DNA from: Lachnospiraceae bacterium UBA7199
Lineage (GTDB): Bacteria > Bacillota > Clostridia > Lachnospirales > Lachnospiraceae
Length of the DNA: 64,000 nucleotides
Assembly (NCBI GenBank): GCA_002490775.1
Contig: DKUR01000022.1
Location: 1 to 64,000, forward strand
Direction: 5' to 3'
Positions 8,812-16,623 of this stretch are shown here, in pieces; within the stretch, counting starts at the first letter, position 1; each line of letters starts with the position of its first letter. The position numbers and the translations under genes were made by a program. Under the pieces are notes generated by a model. The model did no database searches and was not told the origin of the DNA. It worked only from the letters and a program-made list of their open reading frames with translations.

Positions 8812-9772
8812 TGAAAAGCTGAAAATAATTTATGGAGATGCCACCTTAGGAATCGGAGGAAAGAAAGAAGGAAAAGAATTCCATTATATTTTTTCCTATG
8901 CTGCAAGTGGAATGGAATCTTTATATGCAGAAGGAAAAGAGTGGCTTTATTCGGTTCCTAAACCTACCTTTTGGCGGGCGGCTACAGATAATGACAGAGG
9001 AAATAAATTCTGCCAAAAAAGCGGCGTATGGATCGCAGCAGATTTGTTTATAAAATGTATAGATGTTTTGGTAAAAGTGGATGGAAAAGAAATTCCGCTG
9101 CCTGTTATGGGAGAAAATAACCAATACAGTGAGGAGGAAAGAGCAGAGCAGGTAGAATTAGTGTATACCTATGAAACGGTGATTAATCCTCCTGCCAGGG
9201 TGCAGGTTTCTTATCGGGTAAAAACAGGGGGAAGGATTTTCATAAGCGTTCACTATAAGGGCAGGGAGGGGCTTCCCCAGCTTCCTGTATTTGGTATGCG
9301 GTTTATTATGCCCACCTGTGCAGACAAGTTTATTTATGAAGGATTGTCAGGGGAGACTTATCCAGACAGAAAAGCCGGAGGAGTGGAAGGCATATATGAG
9401 GTAGAAGGGCTTCCGGTAACGCCTTATCTGCGCCCTCAGGACTGCGGCATGCACATGGATACAAAGTGGGTGGAAATCTACCGCAGCCGCCAGCTTAGTA
9501 ACTGTCAAAAAGAAGAAAAACAGACCTGTATCAGGTTTGAAATGGAAAAATTAGGCTTTTCCTGCCTGCCTTATACTGCATGTGAGCTGGAAAATGCTGA
9601 TCATCAGGAAGAACTGCCGCCAAAGCGCAGAACGGTCATGTGTGTTTATGGAGCAGTAAGAGGTGTTGGAGGGATTGATAGCTGGGGGGCGGATGTAGAG
9701 CCGGCTTATTATGTGGATGCAGAAAAGGATATGGATTTTTCTTTCTGTATCGTGCCTTTTGCAAAGGCCTGA
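8795..9772 (+). CDS. lacM: Beta-galactosidase small subunit (LacM type)
   Basis: A 325-aa protein matching the C-terminal beta-sandwich (Bgal_small_N) of LacZ. It carries FWRAATDNDRG near residue 59, which supplies the active-site Trp and loop that complete the sugar site of the large subunit, and GLSGETYPDRKAGG and GAVRGVGGIDSWGADVE further on. The ATG overlaps the end of lacL by 17 bases in the -1 frame, with AGTGAGG upstream, so translation is probably coupled. The two ORFs are a genuine subunit split and not a frameshifted lacZ, since each has its own start and matches its own subunit end to end. Confidence 0.94.
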   Translation: MDCTNNEKLKIIYGDATLGIGGKKEGKEFHYIFSYAASGMESLYAEGKEWLYSVPKPTFWRAATDNDRGNKFCQKSGVWIAADLFIKCIDVLVKVDGKEIPLPVMGENNQYSEEERAEQVELVYTYETVINPPARVQVSYRVKTGGRIFISVHYKGREGLPQLPVFGMRFIMPTCADKFIYEGLSGETYPDRKAGGVEGIYEVEGLPVTPYLRPQDCGMHMDTKWVEIYRSRQLSNCQKEEKQTCIRFEMEKLGFSCLPYTACELENADHQEELPPKRRTVMCVYGAVRGVGGIDSWGADVEPAYYVDAEKDMDFSFCIVPFAKA

Positions 9773-9793
9773 TAAACTTGAATCGGAGGAAAA

Positions 9794-10258
9794 ATGAGCA
9801 GAGTACTTTCAGCAGAAATGATGGCCGCAGCGGCAGTTGTGTTGTTCCTTGCAGTGGTGGTAATATGGGTATTCATAAGAAAGCGTGCCGGAAAAGCAGA
9901 TGCCTTTGAGGACATGGAAGGGCATGACTTTGAATTTTTTTGTGCGGATCTTTTGAGAAACAGAGGATTTGTGGATGTAGAAGTAACTAAGGGCAGTGGG
10001 GATTACGGAATTGATATTCTGGCGGAAAAAGATGGAGTAACTTATGCAATCCAATGTAAACGTTATGGAACGCCGGTAGGAGTGAAAGCTATCCAGGAGA
10101 CTTACGCTGGCAGAGACTATTATGACAGGATGGTGGGAGCAGTGATGACAAACCAGTATTTTACCTCCCCAGCGGTGGAAGCCGCGGGGAAGCTTAAAAT
10201 CCTGCTTTGGGATGGTGGTTATCTGGAAGAAATGATGGCGGAGGGGAAGCAGAAATAA
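9794..10258 (+). CDS. Membrane-anchored Mrr-like restriction endonuclease domain protein
   Basis: A 154-aa protein with one N-terminal transmembrane helix (about residues 8-28) and a PD-(D/E)xK-like fold (about 35-145). Conserved features of the Mrr_cat family are visible: FEFFCADLLRNRGF, then GDYGIDILAE with the metal-binding Asp, then QCKRY as the QxK motif. Mrr proteins cut modified DNA, but short membrane-tethered versions have no established role, so the substrate is unknown. GGAGG precedes the ATG. It follows lacM by 21 bases. Its last 65 bases overlap the end of the convergent DUF885 gene. Confidence 0.85.
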   Translation: MSRVLSAEMMAAAAVVLFLAVVVIWVFIRKRAGKADAFEDMEGHDFEFFCADLLRNRGFVDVEVTKGSGDYGIDILAEKDGVTYAIQCKRYGTPVGVKAIQETYAGRDYYDRMVGAVMTNQYFTSPAVEAAGKLKILLWDGGYLEEMMAEGKQK

Positions 10259-12062
10259 GTTTTTCCTGAAGGCTTTGAAAATCAGAAGGGCCTGCTTCCA
10301 GAATAAATTGATGGAAACGCTGTAGGCTGAAGGAATCGCCCCATAAGGCGGCAGCGGATTTGCGCAGGGATAAAAATTCTAAAAACCCAAGGTAATACTT
10401 TAAATAATTTACAGGTTCCTCCACAATATATCGGTAGATTGATGCGGAAGTGGCAGGATCATTAATGCCTAGTTTTTTTAAAATAGCATGTGTCTGTGTA
10501 AATGTAGCACCTTCGTAATGTATGGCAATGTCCAGCAGGGAATAAAGACATAGCTGGATATTCCGGTTAAGGCGGCAGGCTTCGTACCAGACGGCAGCGG
10601 CAGGATCGATGTCCTTTACGATTTCCTGAGCGTAGGAGTAGGACATATTTTCTACATAAAGGGCCCATCCTTCCACATATCCCCCATAATGCAGAAGATA
10701 GCGGATATAGGGGGCCTCCTGCTGATTCATGAAAAGCTGACTGTAAACGGTCTGATAAAGATGGCCGGGATAGCCTTCATGGGCCAGAGTTGTGTACAGC
10801 GTTAATACATCAGGAGCGTTTTTGTGATTAATATAAATAATATTGTTTGTCATATCATCAATAGGCGGCGTCAGATAATAAGCAGGGCTGCAGTAATCTT
10901 CCATAGAAGGAGAAACGCTTTTTATGGTATAGGAAGGAACAAAATCTTTCTGCGTCTTGGGAAAAGCAGGGAAATCAACAGACATGCGGTTTTTCAAATC
11001 CTCCAGCATTTCATCAGGCTTTGCATATGGGAAGGAGGAATAAATATCGGAGGAAAGGGTTGACACTTCAGGATGTTCTTTAAGTAAGGCGGCCAGAGCA
11101 GAGTAGTTTTCCTGAAAATCCTGATACAGCATTTTTTTTATTTCTGGAATGCTCCGGGATGAGCCTGTAGTGGATGCCAGAAGATATTCATAATAAGAAC
11201 ATCCCTCTGGAAAGTAATACAGGCCATTGTCATTACATCCAGATCCTTTTAAAACAGTGAAGGCATCTGCCAGCTTTTCATAGGCAGGCGCTACCACGGT
11301 AGTCAGCAGGCGGTCATTTTCGGACAGCCAGCTGTTTTTTTGTTCTAAAGTAATTATGCCTTCTTTTTCTAAGGCATCCAATCGTTCCTGAAAGGTAGTA
11401 TGAAGAAAATGGCTGCCGGAAGCAAGCGCGTCTTTATCCATAATTGCATCACACTGCTTTATGATTTCCTGCGCTGCATAGTCGGACATAAATAGGCCTT
11501 TTTTTGCTTTTTCCTGTTCATAGGCAATTAAGCCTTCAAAATAAGTATCTACCTGATCTAAAATATGCAGGTAATCTTCCACATCCTGTTCATTCCTAAA
11601 GGTGTAGTCGGCCAATAAGATGGGAAGTCCTGACTGCATACCGGAGGAGGGGGAAAGCGGTTCGCTGTAATAGCTGTATGAGATGCCTGAAAGTCTTAAG
11701 TTTAGATAACGCTCAAGAAGTTTATAGGCATAAGAATCATTATCATTTAATTTATCGGCTGAAATTTCTGAAAGTTTGTCTAAAGCTTCCTGAATATCTG
11801 TTCCATTACTGTTTTCTTCTGATTGCCAGGAAGAGAAAACGATCTCATCCGGAAAACCATAGTTTTCCGGGTAAGCCAGAGTGTAGTGAAGACTTAAGGC
11901 ATTATCGGAAAGGTCAGATAAAAACAGCTCTTTTGAGAGCTTTTCAAATTTGCGGCTGTCCTTTGTCCATACCAATGCCGACAGAATAAGTCCTGCCGAC
12001 AGCAAAGCAAGTATAGAGCCGAAAAGCCAGCGTTTTTGAGTTATTCTTTTTATTGGCAGCAA
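10194..12062 (-). CDS. DUF885 family protein, putative membrane-anchored metallopeptidase
   Basis: A 622-aa protein with an N-terminal transmembrane anchor (about residues 12-32) and a long DUF885 domain carrying HEGYPGH near residue 430. This HExxxxH-like motif suggests zinc binding, and members are suspected peptidases; activity is not established. The anchor implies an extracytoplasmic location. The start is TTG at 12062, supported by AAGAGG 8 bases upstream; no ATG lies in a better place. It is divergent from the transketolase genes and convergent with the Mrr-like gene, overlapping it by 65 bases. Confidence 0.85.
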   Translation of the reverse strand: MLPIKRITQKRWLFGSILALLSAGLILSALVWTKDSRKFEKLSKELFLSDLSDNALSLHYTLAYPENYGFPDEIVFSSWQSEENSNGTDIQEALDKLSEISADKLNDNDSYAYKLLERYLNLRLSGISYSYYSEPLSPSSGMQSGLPILLADYTFRNEQDVEDYLHILDQVDTYFEGLIAYEQEKAKKGLFMSDYAAQEIIKQCDAIMDKDALASGSHFLHTTFQERLDALEKEGIITLEQKNSWLSENDRLLTTVVAPAYEKLADAFTVLKGSGCNDNGLYYFPEGCSYYEYLLASTTGSSRSIPEIKKMLYQDFQENYSALAALLKEHPEVSTLSSDIYSSFPYAKPDEMLEDLKNRMSVDFPAFPKTQKDFVPSYTIKSVSPSMEDYCSPAYYLTPPIDDMTNNIIYINHKNAPDVLTLYTTLAHEGYPGHLYQTVYSQLFMNQQEAPYIRYLLHYGGYVEGWALYVENMSYSYAQEIVKDIDPAAAVWYEACRLNRNIQLCLYSLLDIAIHYEGATFTQTHAILKKLGINDPATSASIYRYIVEEPVNYLKYYLGFLEFLSLRKSAAALWGDSFSLQRFHQFILEAGPSDFQSLQEKLISASPPPSFLPDNHHPKAGF

Positions 12063-12276
12063 GGTATTGACCTCTTGGAAGTATTCCCTTGATTATATGT
12101 TTTATAAAAATAAAAAATGCTGTCAGGGGAATTTTTTCCATAAAAACAGGAAAGAAAAACAAAGAATAGCGTATAGACGCTGACTTTAAAATGTGGTAGT
12201 ATATTAACGGTTCTGTTCAAAAATGCAGAATATATCACATACATATGAGATAATTGCTACAGAAATGGAGGCTATT

Positions 12277-13119
12277 ATGAATAATCTGGAGCTTAAGAAG
12301 ATTGCCAATGAAGTACGTAAGGGGATCATTGCGTCAGTTCACAGCGCAAAGGCAGGGCACCCGGGAGGCTCTTTGTCCGCAGCAGATATTTTTACTTATT
12401 TATATTTTGAAGAAATGAACGTAGATCCTAAAAATCCTAATATGGAAAACAGGGATCGTTTTGTTTTATCTAAAGGCCATACAGCACCTGGGTTATATGC
12501 CGCATTAGCTCATAAAGGATATTTTCCGGTGGAAGATCTGGTTCAACTTCGCAAGCTGGGTTCTTATCTTCAGGGACATCCCTGTATGCAGCATACACCG
12601 GGAGTAGACATGTCCAGCGGTTCTTTGGGACAGGGGGTTTCTGCAGCAGTTGGAATGGCGCTGGCAGGAAAAATGGACCATAAGGATTATCGTGTATATA
12701 CGTTGTTAGGTGATGGCGAAATTCAGGAGGGACAGGTATGGGAAGCTGCAATGTTTGCAGGCCACCATAAGCTGGATAACCTTTTAGTGATTGTAGATAA
12801 CAATGGGCTGCAGATAGACGGATCTGTTGAAGAAGTCTGCTCCCCTTACCCAATTGATGAAAAATTTAAAGCTTTTCATTTTCACACAATTAATATGGAT
12901 GCTCATGATTTTGATGCAATTCGTGCTGCTTTCGCGGAAGCGAGACAGACAAAGGGAATGCCTACAGCAATCATTGCCCACAGCATTAAAGGAAAAGGGG
13001 TATCTTATATGGAAGGAAATGGCGACTGGCATGGGAAAGCGCCTGGAGATGATCTGTATGAGGTTGCAATGGCAGATCTTATGAAGATTGGCGAGGCACT
13101 TGATAAGGAGGAAGCATAA
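12277..13119 (+). CDS. Transketolase, N-terminal (thiamine diphosphate-binding) subunit
   Basis: A 280-aa subunit carrying the thiamine diphosphate-binding half: GHPGGSLSAAD near residue 28 and the GDGEIQEGQ...DNNG motif near residue 148, which binds Mg2+ and diphosphate. With the next gene it forms a full transketolase, moving two-carbon units between pentose phosphate sugars. Splitting into two subunits is usual in many clostridia and is not a frameshift. An upstream in-frame ATG at 12223 exists; 12277 is chosen because TGGAGG lies 5 bases before it. The stop shares one base with the next ATG. Confidence 0.95.
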   Translation: MNNLELKKIANEVRKGIIASVHSAKAGHPGGSLSAADIFTYLYFEEMNVDPKNPNMENRDRFVLSKGHTAPGLYAALAHKGYFPVEDLVQLRKLGSYLQGHPCMQHTPGVDMSSGSLGQGVSAAVGMALAGKMDHKDYRVYTLLGDGEIQEGQVWEAAMFAGHHKLDNLLVIVDNNGLQIDGSVEEVCSPYPIDEKFKAFHFHTINMDAHDFDAIRAAFAEARQTKGMPTAIIAHSIKGKGVSYMEGNGDWHGKAPGDDLYEVAMADLMKIGEALDKEEA

Positions 13120-14075
13120 TGGCAGAGAAAAATGATGCAGTTGTAAAAAAGATTGCAACCAGAGAAGGCTATGGGGAAGCGCTGCTTGAGTTGGGTGCAG
13201 ACAATCCTAATATTGTAGTTTTAGATGCAGATCTGGCGGTAGCTACGAAAACTGGTGTATTTAAAAAAGCTTATCCTGACAGATTTTTTGACTGCGGGAT
13301 TGCTGAAGCCAATATGATCGGTATTGCTGCAGGACTTGCAACAACAGGAAAGATTCCTTTTGTCAGCAGTTTTGCAATGTTTGCAGCAGGAAGGGCTTAT
13401 GAACAGGTTAGAAATTCCGTAGGGTATCCGCACTTAAATGTAAAGATTGGGGCAAGCCATGCGGGAATTACCGTGGGAGAAGATGGCGCTTCCCATCAGT
13501 GTAACGAGGATATTGCACTGATGAGAACCATTCCAGGCATGGTGGTTATGTGTCCGGCAGATGTGATTGAAGCAAAGGAAGCAACGAAGGCAGCAGCAGC
13601 ATATGACGGACCTGTTTATTTAAGATTTGGAAGAGCTGTGTGCCCTGTGATCAATGATAAGCCAGATTATAAATTTGAAATTGGAAAGGGAGAGCTGCTC
13701 CGGGAAGGATGCGATCTTACCATTGTCGCCACAGGCATTTGCGTAGGAGGGGCTTTGGAAGCAGCGGATAAGCTGGCGGAGGAGGGAATCAGTGCAGAGG
13801 TGATCAATATCTGTACGATAAAACCTTTGGATGAGGAGTTGATTATTGGTTCAGCGAAAAAAACCGGAAAAGTGATTACTGCCGAGGAACATTCTGTAAT
13901 TGGCGGATTAGGCAGTGCTGTCTGCGATGCACTTTGCAAATCTTATCCGGTACCGGTTATGAAAATTGGCATTCAGGATGTGTTTGGTGAATCAGGATCT
14001 GCACAGGCATTGGTAGAAAAGTATAAGCTGGACGGGAAAGGAATTTACCAGCAGATTAAAGATTATCTGAAATAA
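13119..14075 (+). CDS. Transketolase, C-terminal subunit
   Basis: A 318-aa partner of the N-terminal subunit, with the pyrimidine-binding domain (about 10-175; it holds AEANMIGIAAGLA, where Glu activates the cofactor, and GASHAGITVGEDGASHQ) and the C-terminal transketolase domain (about 190-310). The start overlaps the preceding stop by one base (TAATG), so translation is coupled and equal subunit amounts are expected. It is followed by rpe, the next pentose phosphate enzyme. Confidence 0.95.
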   Translation: MAEKNDAVVKKIATREGYGEALLELGADNPNIVVLDADLAVATKTGVFKKAYPDRFFDCGIAEANMIGIAAGLATTGKIPFVSSFAMFAAGRAYEQVRNSVGYPHLNVKIGASHAGITVGEDGASHQCNEDIALMRTIPGMVVMCPADVIEAKEATKAAAAYDGPVYLRFGRAVCPVINDKPDYKFEIGKGELLREGCDLTIVATGICVGGALEAADKLAEEGISAEVINICTIKPLDEELIIGSAKKTGKVITAEEHSVIGGLGSAVCDALCKSYPVPVMKIGIQDVFGESGSAQALVEKYKLDGKGIYQQIKDYLK

Positions 14076-14117
14076 ATGGCATTTGGTACATGCGAAAGGA
14101 AAGGCACAGGGATTAAT

Positions 14118-14783
14118 ATGTACGTTTTAGCACCATCGCTTTTAGGAGCAGATTTCAAAATATTGGGCAGTCAAATCAAAGAAACGGAGCAGGCCGGGGC
14201 AGAATATCTTCATATTGATGTGATGGATGGTATTTTTGTTCCAAGCATTTCTTTTGGAATGCCGCTGATTCAATCAATCAGGCCGGCCAGCCGGCAATTC
14301 TTTGATGTGCATTTAATGATTGTAAATCCAGAGCGGTATATTAGGGAATTCGTTAAATGCGGTGCAGATGGAATCACTTTTCATTTAGAAGCAAGCGAAA
14401 GTCCTAAGGAAGTCATTGATAAAATTCATGAAGAAGGCGTACAGGCAGGAATTTCTATTAAGCCGGGAACATCAGTGGAAGAGGTTTATCCCTATTTGCC
14501 CTTTGTTCAAATGATTCTGGTGATGAGCGTAGAGCCAGGGTTTGGAGGACAGGCATTTATACCGGAATCCTTAGAAAGAATTAAGCAATTACGTGAATAT
14601 ATTGAAGCAAATGACTTATCTGTAAAAATTGAAGTAGATGGCGGCATTGATAAAGAAAATGTAAGGAAAGTAATAGAAGCCGGAGCAGATATTTTTGTGG
14701 CTGGTTCTGCAGTATTTAGGGAACCTGGTATTACAGAAAATGTTTCCAGTTTCATGCAGGCGTTTAAAGAATACACTTTTTGA
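14118..14783 (+). CDS. rpe: Ribulose-phosphate 3-epimerase
   Basis: A 221-aa TIM-barrel enzyme that interconverts ribulose-5-phosphate and xylulose-5-phosphate, feeding the transketolase encoded just upstream. Visible motifs are the N-terminal LAPSLLGADF, HIDVMDGIFVPSISFG with a metal ligand, VMSVEPGFGGQAF, and EVDGGI. The reading frame is open from 14076, but 14118 gives the normal family N-terminus MYVLAPSLL with CAGGGA 5 bases upstream. Confidence 0.96.
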   Translation: MYVLAPSLLGADFKILGSQIKETEQAGAEYLHIDVMDGIFVPSISFGMPLIQSIRPASRQFFDVHLMIVNPERYIREFVKCGADGITFHLEASESPKEVIDKIHEEGVQAGISIKPGTSVEEVYPYLPFVQMILVMSVEPGFGGQAFIPESLERIKQLREYIEANDLSVKIEVDGGIDKENVRKVIEAGADIFVAGSAVFREPGITENVSSFMQAFKEYTF

Positions 14784-14808
14784 GCAATGTGGAAAAGAAG
14801 AAGAGAAA

Positions 14809-15681
14809 ATGGAAAAGTTAGGAAGAAATGATCATTGCTGGTGTGGCAGCGGGAAAAAATATAAGACATGCCATATGGCTTTGGATGAGAAAATCCACCA
14901 TTACGAGCTTGAGGGGCATATTGTACCGGGAAGACATCTTTTAAAAACAAGACAGCAGATCGAAGGAATTAAAGAAAGCAGTAAGTTGAATATAGCAATT
15001 CTTGATGCTGTGGGAAAAATGATAGCCTCAGGGGTTTCCACCCAGCAGATCGATGATCTGGTACAGGAAATGACAACACAGATGGGCGGAATAGCTGCGC
15101 CGTTAAATTATGAGGGCTTTCCCAAAAGTGTCTGTACCTCTATTAATGAGGTGGTCTGCCACGGTATTCCTTCAAATGACAGAATCCTTAAAGAAGGAGA
15201 TATTGTAAATGTAGACGTATCTACAATATACAAGGGCTACTTTTCAGATTCTTCCAGAATGTACTGTATTGGAGAGGTGGATGCAGAAAAGAAAAAACTT
15301 GTGCAGGTAACAAAAGAATGCGTGGAAAAAGGGCTTGAAATGGTGAAACCCTGGAATTTCCTTGGAGATATGGCACAGGTGATCAACGATCATGCAAAGG
15401 CAAATGGATACAGCGTGGTGGTTGAGATTGGCGGACATGGCGTTGGACTTGAGTTTCATGAGGAGCCTTTTGTAAGCTATGTGACAAAAGCGGGGACGGA
15501 AATGCTCATGGTGCCGGGAATGGTATTTACCATAGAACCTATGGTAAACATGGGAACCAGTGAAATATATATTGATGATAAGGATGGATGGACAGTTTAC
15601 ACTGCTGATGGAAAGCCTTCTGCACAATGGGAAATTACGGTAGCAGTTACAGATACAGGTTATGAAGTTTTGACTTGGTAG
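14809..15681 (+). CDS. map: Methionine aminopeptidase, type I, with N-terminal SEC-C motif
   Basis: A 290-aa enzyme that removes the initiator Met from new proteins. Residues about 5-22 (NDHCWCGSGKKYKTCH) form a SEC-C zinc motif, also found at the SecA C-terminus, where it binds ribosomes and SecB. The catalytic domain shows the metal ligands in NVDVSTIYKGYFSDSS, GGHGVGLEFHEEP, FTIEPMV and WEITVAV. The frame is open upstream into rpe; 14809 is chosen because it begins the SEC-C module and has a purine-rich GAAGAAGAG upstream. Cotranscription with rpe is likely (25-base gap). Confidence 0.95.
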   Translation: MEKLGRNDHCWCGSGKKYKTCHMALDEKIHHYELEGHIVPGRHLLKTRQQIEGIKESSKLNIAILDAVGKMIASGVSTQQIDDLVQEMTTQMGGIAAPLNYEGFPKSVCTSINEVVCHGIPSNDRILKEGDIVNVDVSTIYKGYFSDSSRMYCIGEVDAEKKKLVQVTKECVEKGLEMVKPWNFLGDMAQVINDHAKANGYSVVVEIGGHGVGLEFHEEPFVSYVTKAGTEMLMVPGMVFTIEPMVNMGTSEIYIDDKDGWTVYTADGKPSAQWEITVAVTDTGYEVLTW

Positions 15682-15684
15682 GGC

Positions 15685-15712
15685 TTGAAAATTTTTATAA
15701 AAGAAATATAAT
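15685..15712 (+). promoter_or_regulatory. Strong promoter for the Glu/Arg-repeat lipoprotein
   Basis: TTGAAA (15685-15690), a 16-base spacer and TATAAT (15707-15712) lie just after the map stop. The start of transcription would be near 15719, 28 bases before the lipoprotein ATG, so this gene probably has its own promoter. Confidence 0.6.
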
Positions 15713-15746
15713 GAATATTAAGAGAAAATATTTGGGAGGAAAAGAA

Positions 15747-16442
15747 ATGAAGAAGTTTACTTTAGCATTGGTTGGGATTGCTTTAGCTTTCAGTCTTGTA
15801 GGGTGTGGCAGTTTGAAAAGTACTGTGAATGAAAATAAAGAAAGTCAGGAACAAGAAGACGATAGAGAAGAACGTGAAACTCGTGAAACAAGAGAAGATC
15901 GTGAAACCCGTGCGGCAAGAGAAACGCGGGAAGAAGAGGAAGAACCCATAGAAGAATCTGTAGAAGAGCCCGTCCAGACAGAAGGAATAACTGCTCAGGG
16001 TGGTTATGGTGAAGGACGCATGGGCGATACCATGAAGACCTATTTCTTTGATTATACGGTTAACAGTGCATATTTGTGTGATGAGTTTAATGGGTATGTA
16101 CCTGCAGAAGGGAACCGCCTGCTTGTAGCAGAGATTACTGTAAAAAATACATTTAATGAATCAATTGTAATGTATGATACAGACTTTCAGGTGCAGTGGA
16201 ACAGTACCGGAGAAGATGATTATGATTTTCCCATCACTTTTTATGCTGATCCTGTAAGTGAGGAGCAGCTTCCCGCAGAGTATGAACTGGGCATCAATAA
16301 GGACAGAACGGGCCTTTTAGTGTTTGAAATACCGGAAGATAGAAAAGATTTTTCTATTTCTTATCTGGAACTGTTTGATGATGACAGCGAAGGCAATGTA
16401 TTTTTCGTATTCTTTACCGCTGAAGAAGGTTCTGGGGAATAA
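15747..16442 (+). CDS. Lipoprotein with Glu/Arg repeat linker and a DUF4352-like domain
   Basis: A 231-aa predicted lipoprotein with signal peptide and lipobox LVGC (Cys near residue 19). Residues about 33-75 are a highly charged stretch built on repeated (D)RETR and E/E units, probably an extended or coiled linker, and the DNA there is a degenerate short tandem repeat. The rest (about 85-230) resembles the Ig-like DUF4352 domain of secreted Firmicute proteins (weak, by overall pattern only). ATG 15747 has GGGAGG upstream; the open frame from 15675 lacks a signal peptide. Function unknown. Confidence 0.8.
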   Translation: MKKFTLALVGIALAFSLVGCGSLKSTVNENKESQEQEDDREERETRETREDRETRAARETREEEEEPIEESVEEPVQTEGITAQGGYGEGRMGDTMKTYFFDYTVNSAYLCDEFNGYVPAEGNRLLVAEITVKNTFNESIVMYDTDFQVQWNSTGEDDYDFPITFYADPVSEEQLPAEYELGINKDRTGLLVFEIPEDRKDFSISYLELFDDDSEGNVFFVFFTAEEGSGE

Positions 16443-16452
16443 ACGTGGGATA

Positions 16453-16481
16453 TTCCAAAAAACTGAATAATCTGTTATACT
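16453..16481 (+). promoter_or_regulatory. Extended -10 promoter of the glycerol operon
   Basis: An extended -10, TGTTATACT (16473-16481), stands 17 bases after a weak -35 TTCCAA (16453-16458). Transcription would begin near 16488, giving a leader of about 136 bases before the first gene. Confidence 0.55.
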
Positions 16482-16503
16482 AATGTAAAAGTTTATAAAT
16501 AAA

Positions 16504-16609
16504 CTAAACGGTTACATTTGGAAACTCAGCCATACAAAAAATCAAATATTTTGTTTTTTGTATGGCTTTTTTACATAAGGATGCAGTAACCGTGACATCC
16601 GCTGTTTAG
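16504..16609 (+). promoter_or_regulatory. Structured leader of the glycerol operon with internal terminator
   Basis: Between the promoter and the first gene, ACGGTTAC (16508-16515) can pair with GTAACCGT (16586-16593), enclosing a complete intrinsic terminator (16528-16572). CTAAAC (16504-16509) can instead pair with GTTTAG (16604-16609). The layout suggests transcription attenuation. GlpP-type antitermination in response to glycerol-3-phosphate is known for glpD of Bacillus and is one candidate; I did not recognise a known riboswitch. Confidence 0.5.
16528..16572 (+). terminator. Intrinsic terminator inside the glp leader
   Basis: Two perfect 14-base arms, AGCCATACAAAAAA (16528-16541) and its complement (16554-16567), enclose a 12-base loop and run into TTTTTT (16567-16572). 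It lies after a promoter and before the operon it would control, so it is likely an attenuator. It could also serve read-through from the lipoprotein gene. Confidence 0.75.
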
Positions 16610-16623
16610 AAAGGAATATTGTT

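Noticed and set aside
6892..9772. A frameshifted lacZ pseudogene
   Set aside because: Each ORF matches a full LacL or LacM subunit, each has its own ribosome site, and the 17-base overlap is typical of the pair.
12277..14075. Transketolase broken into two ORFs by a frameshift
   Set aside because: Both parts start with good signals, have normal subunit lengths and occur as separate genes in many clostridia.
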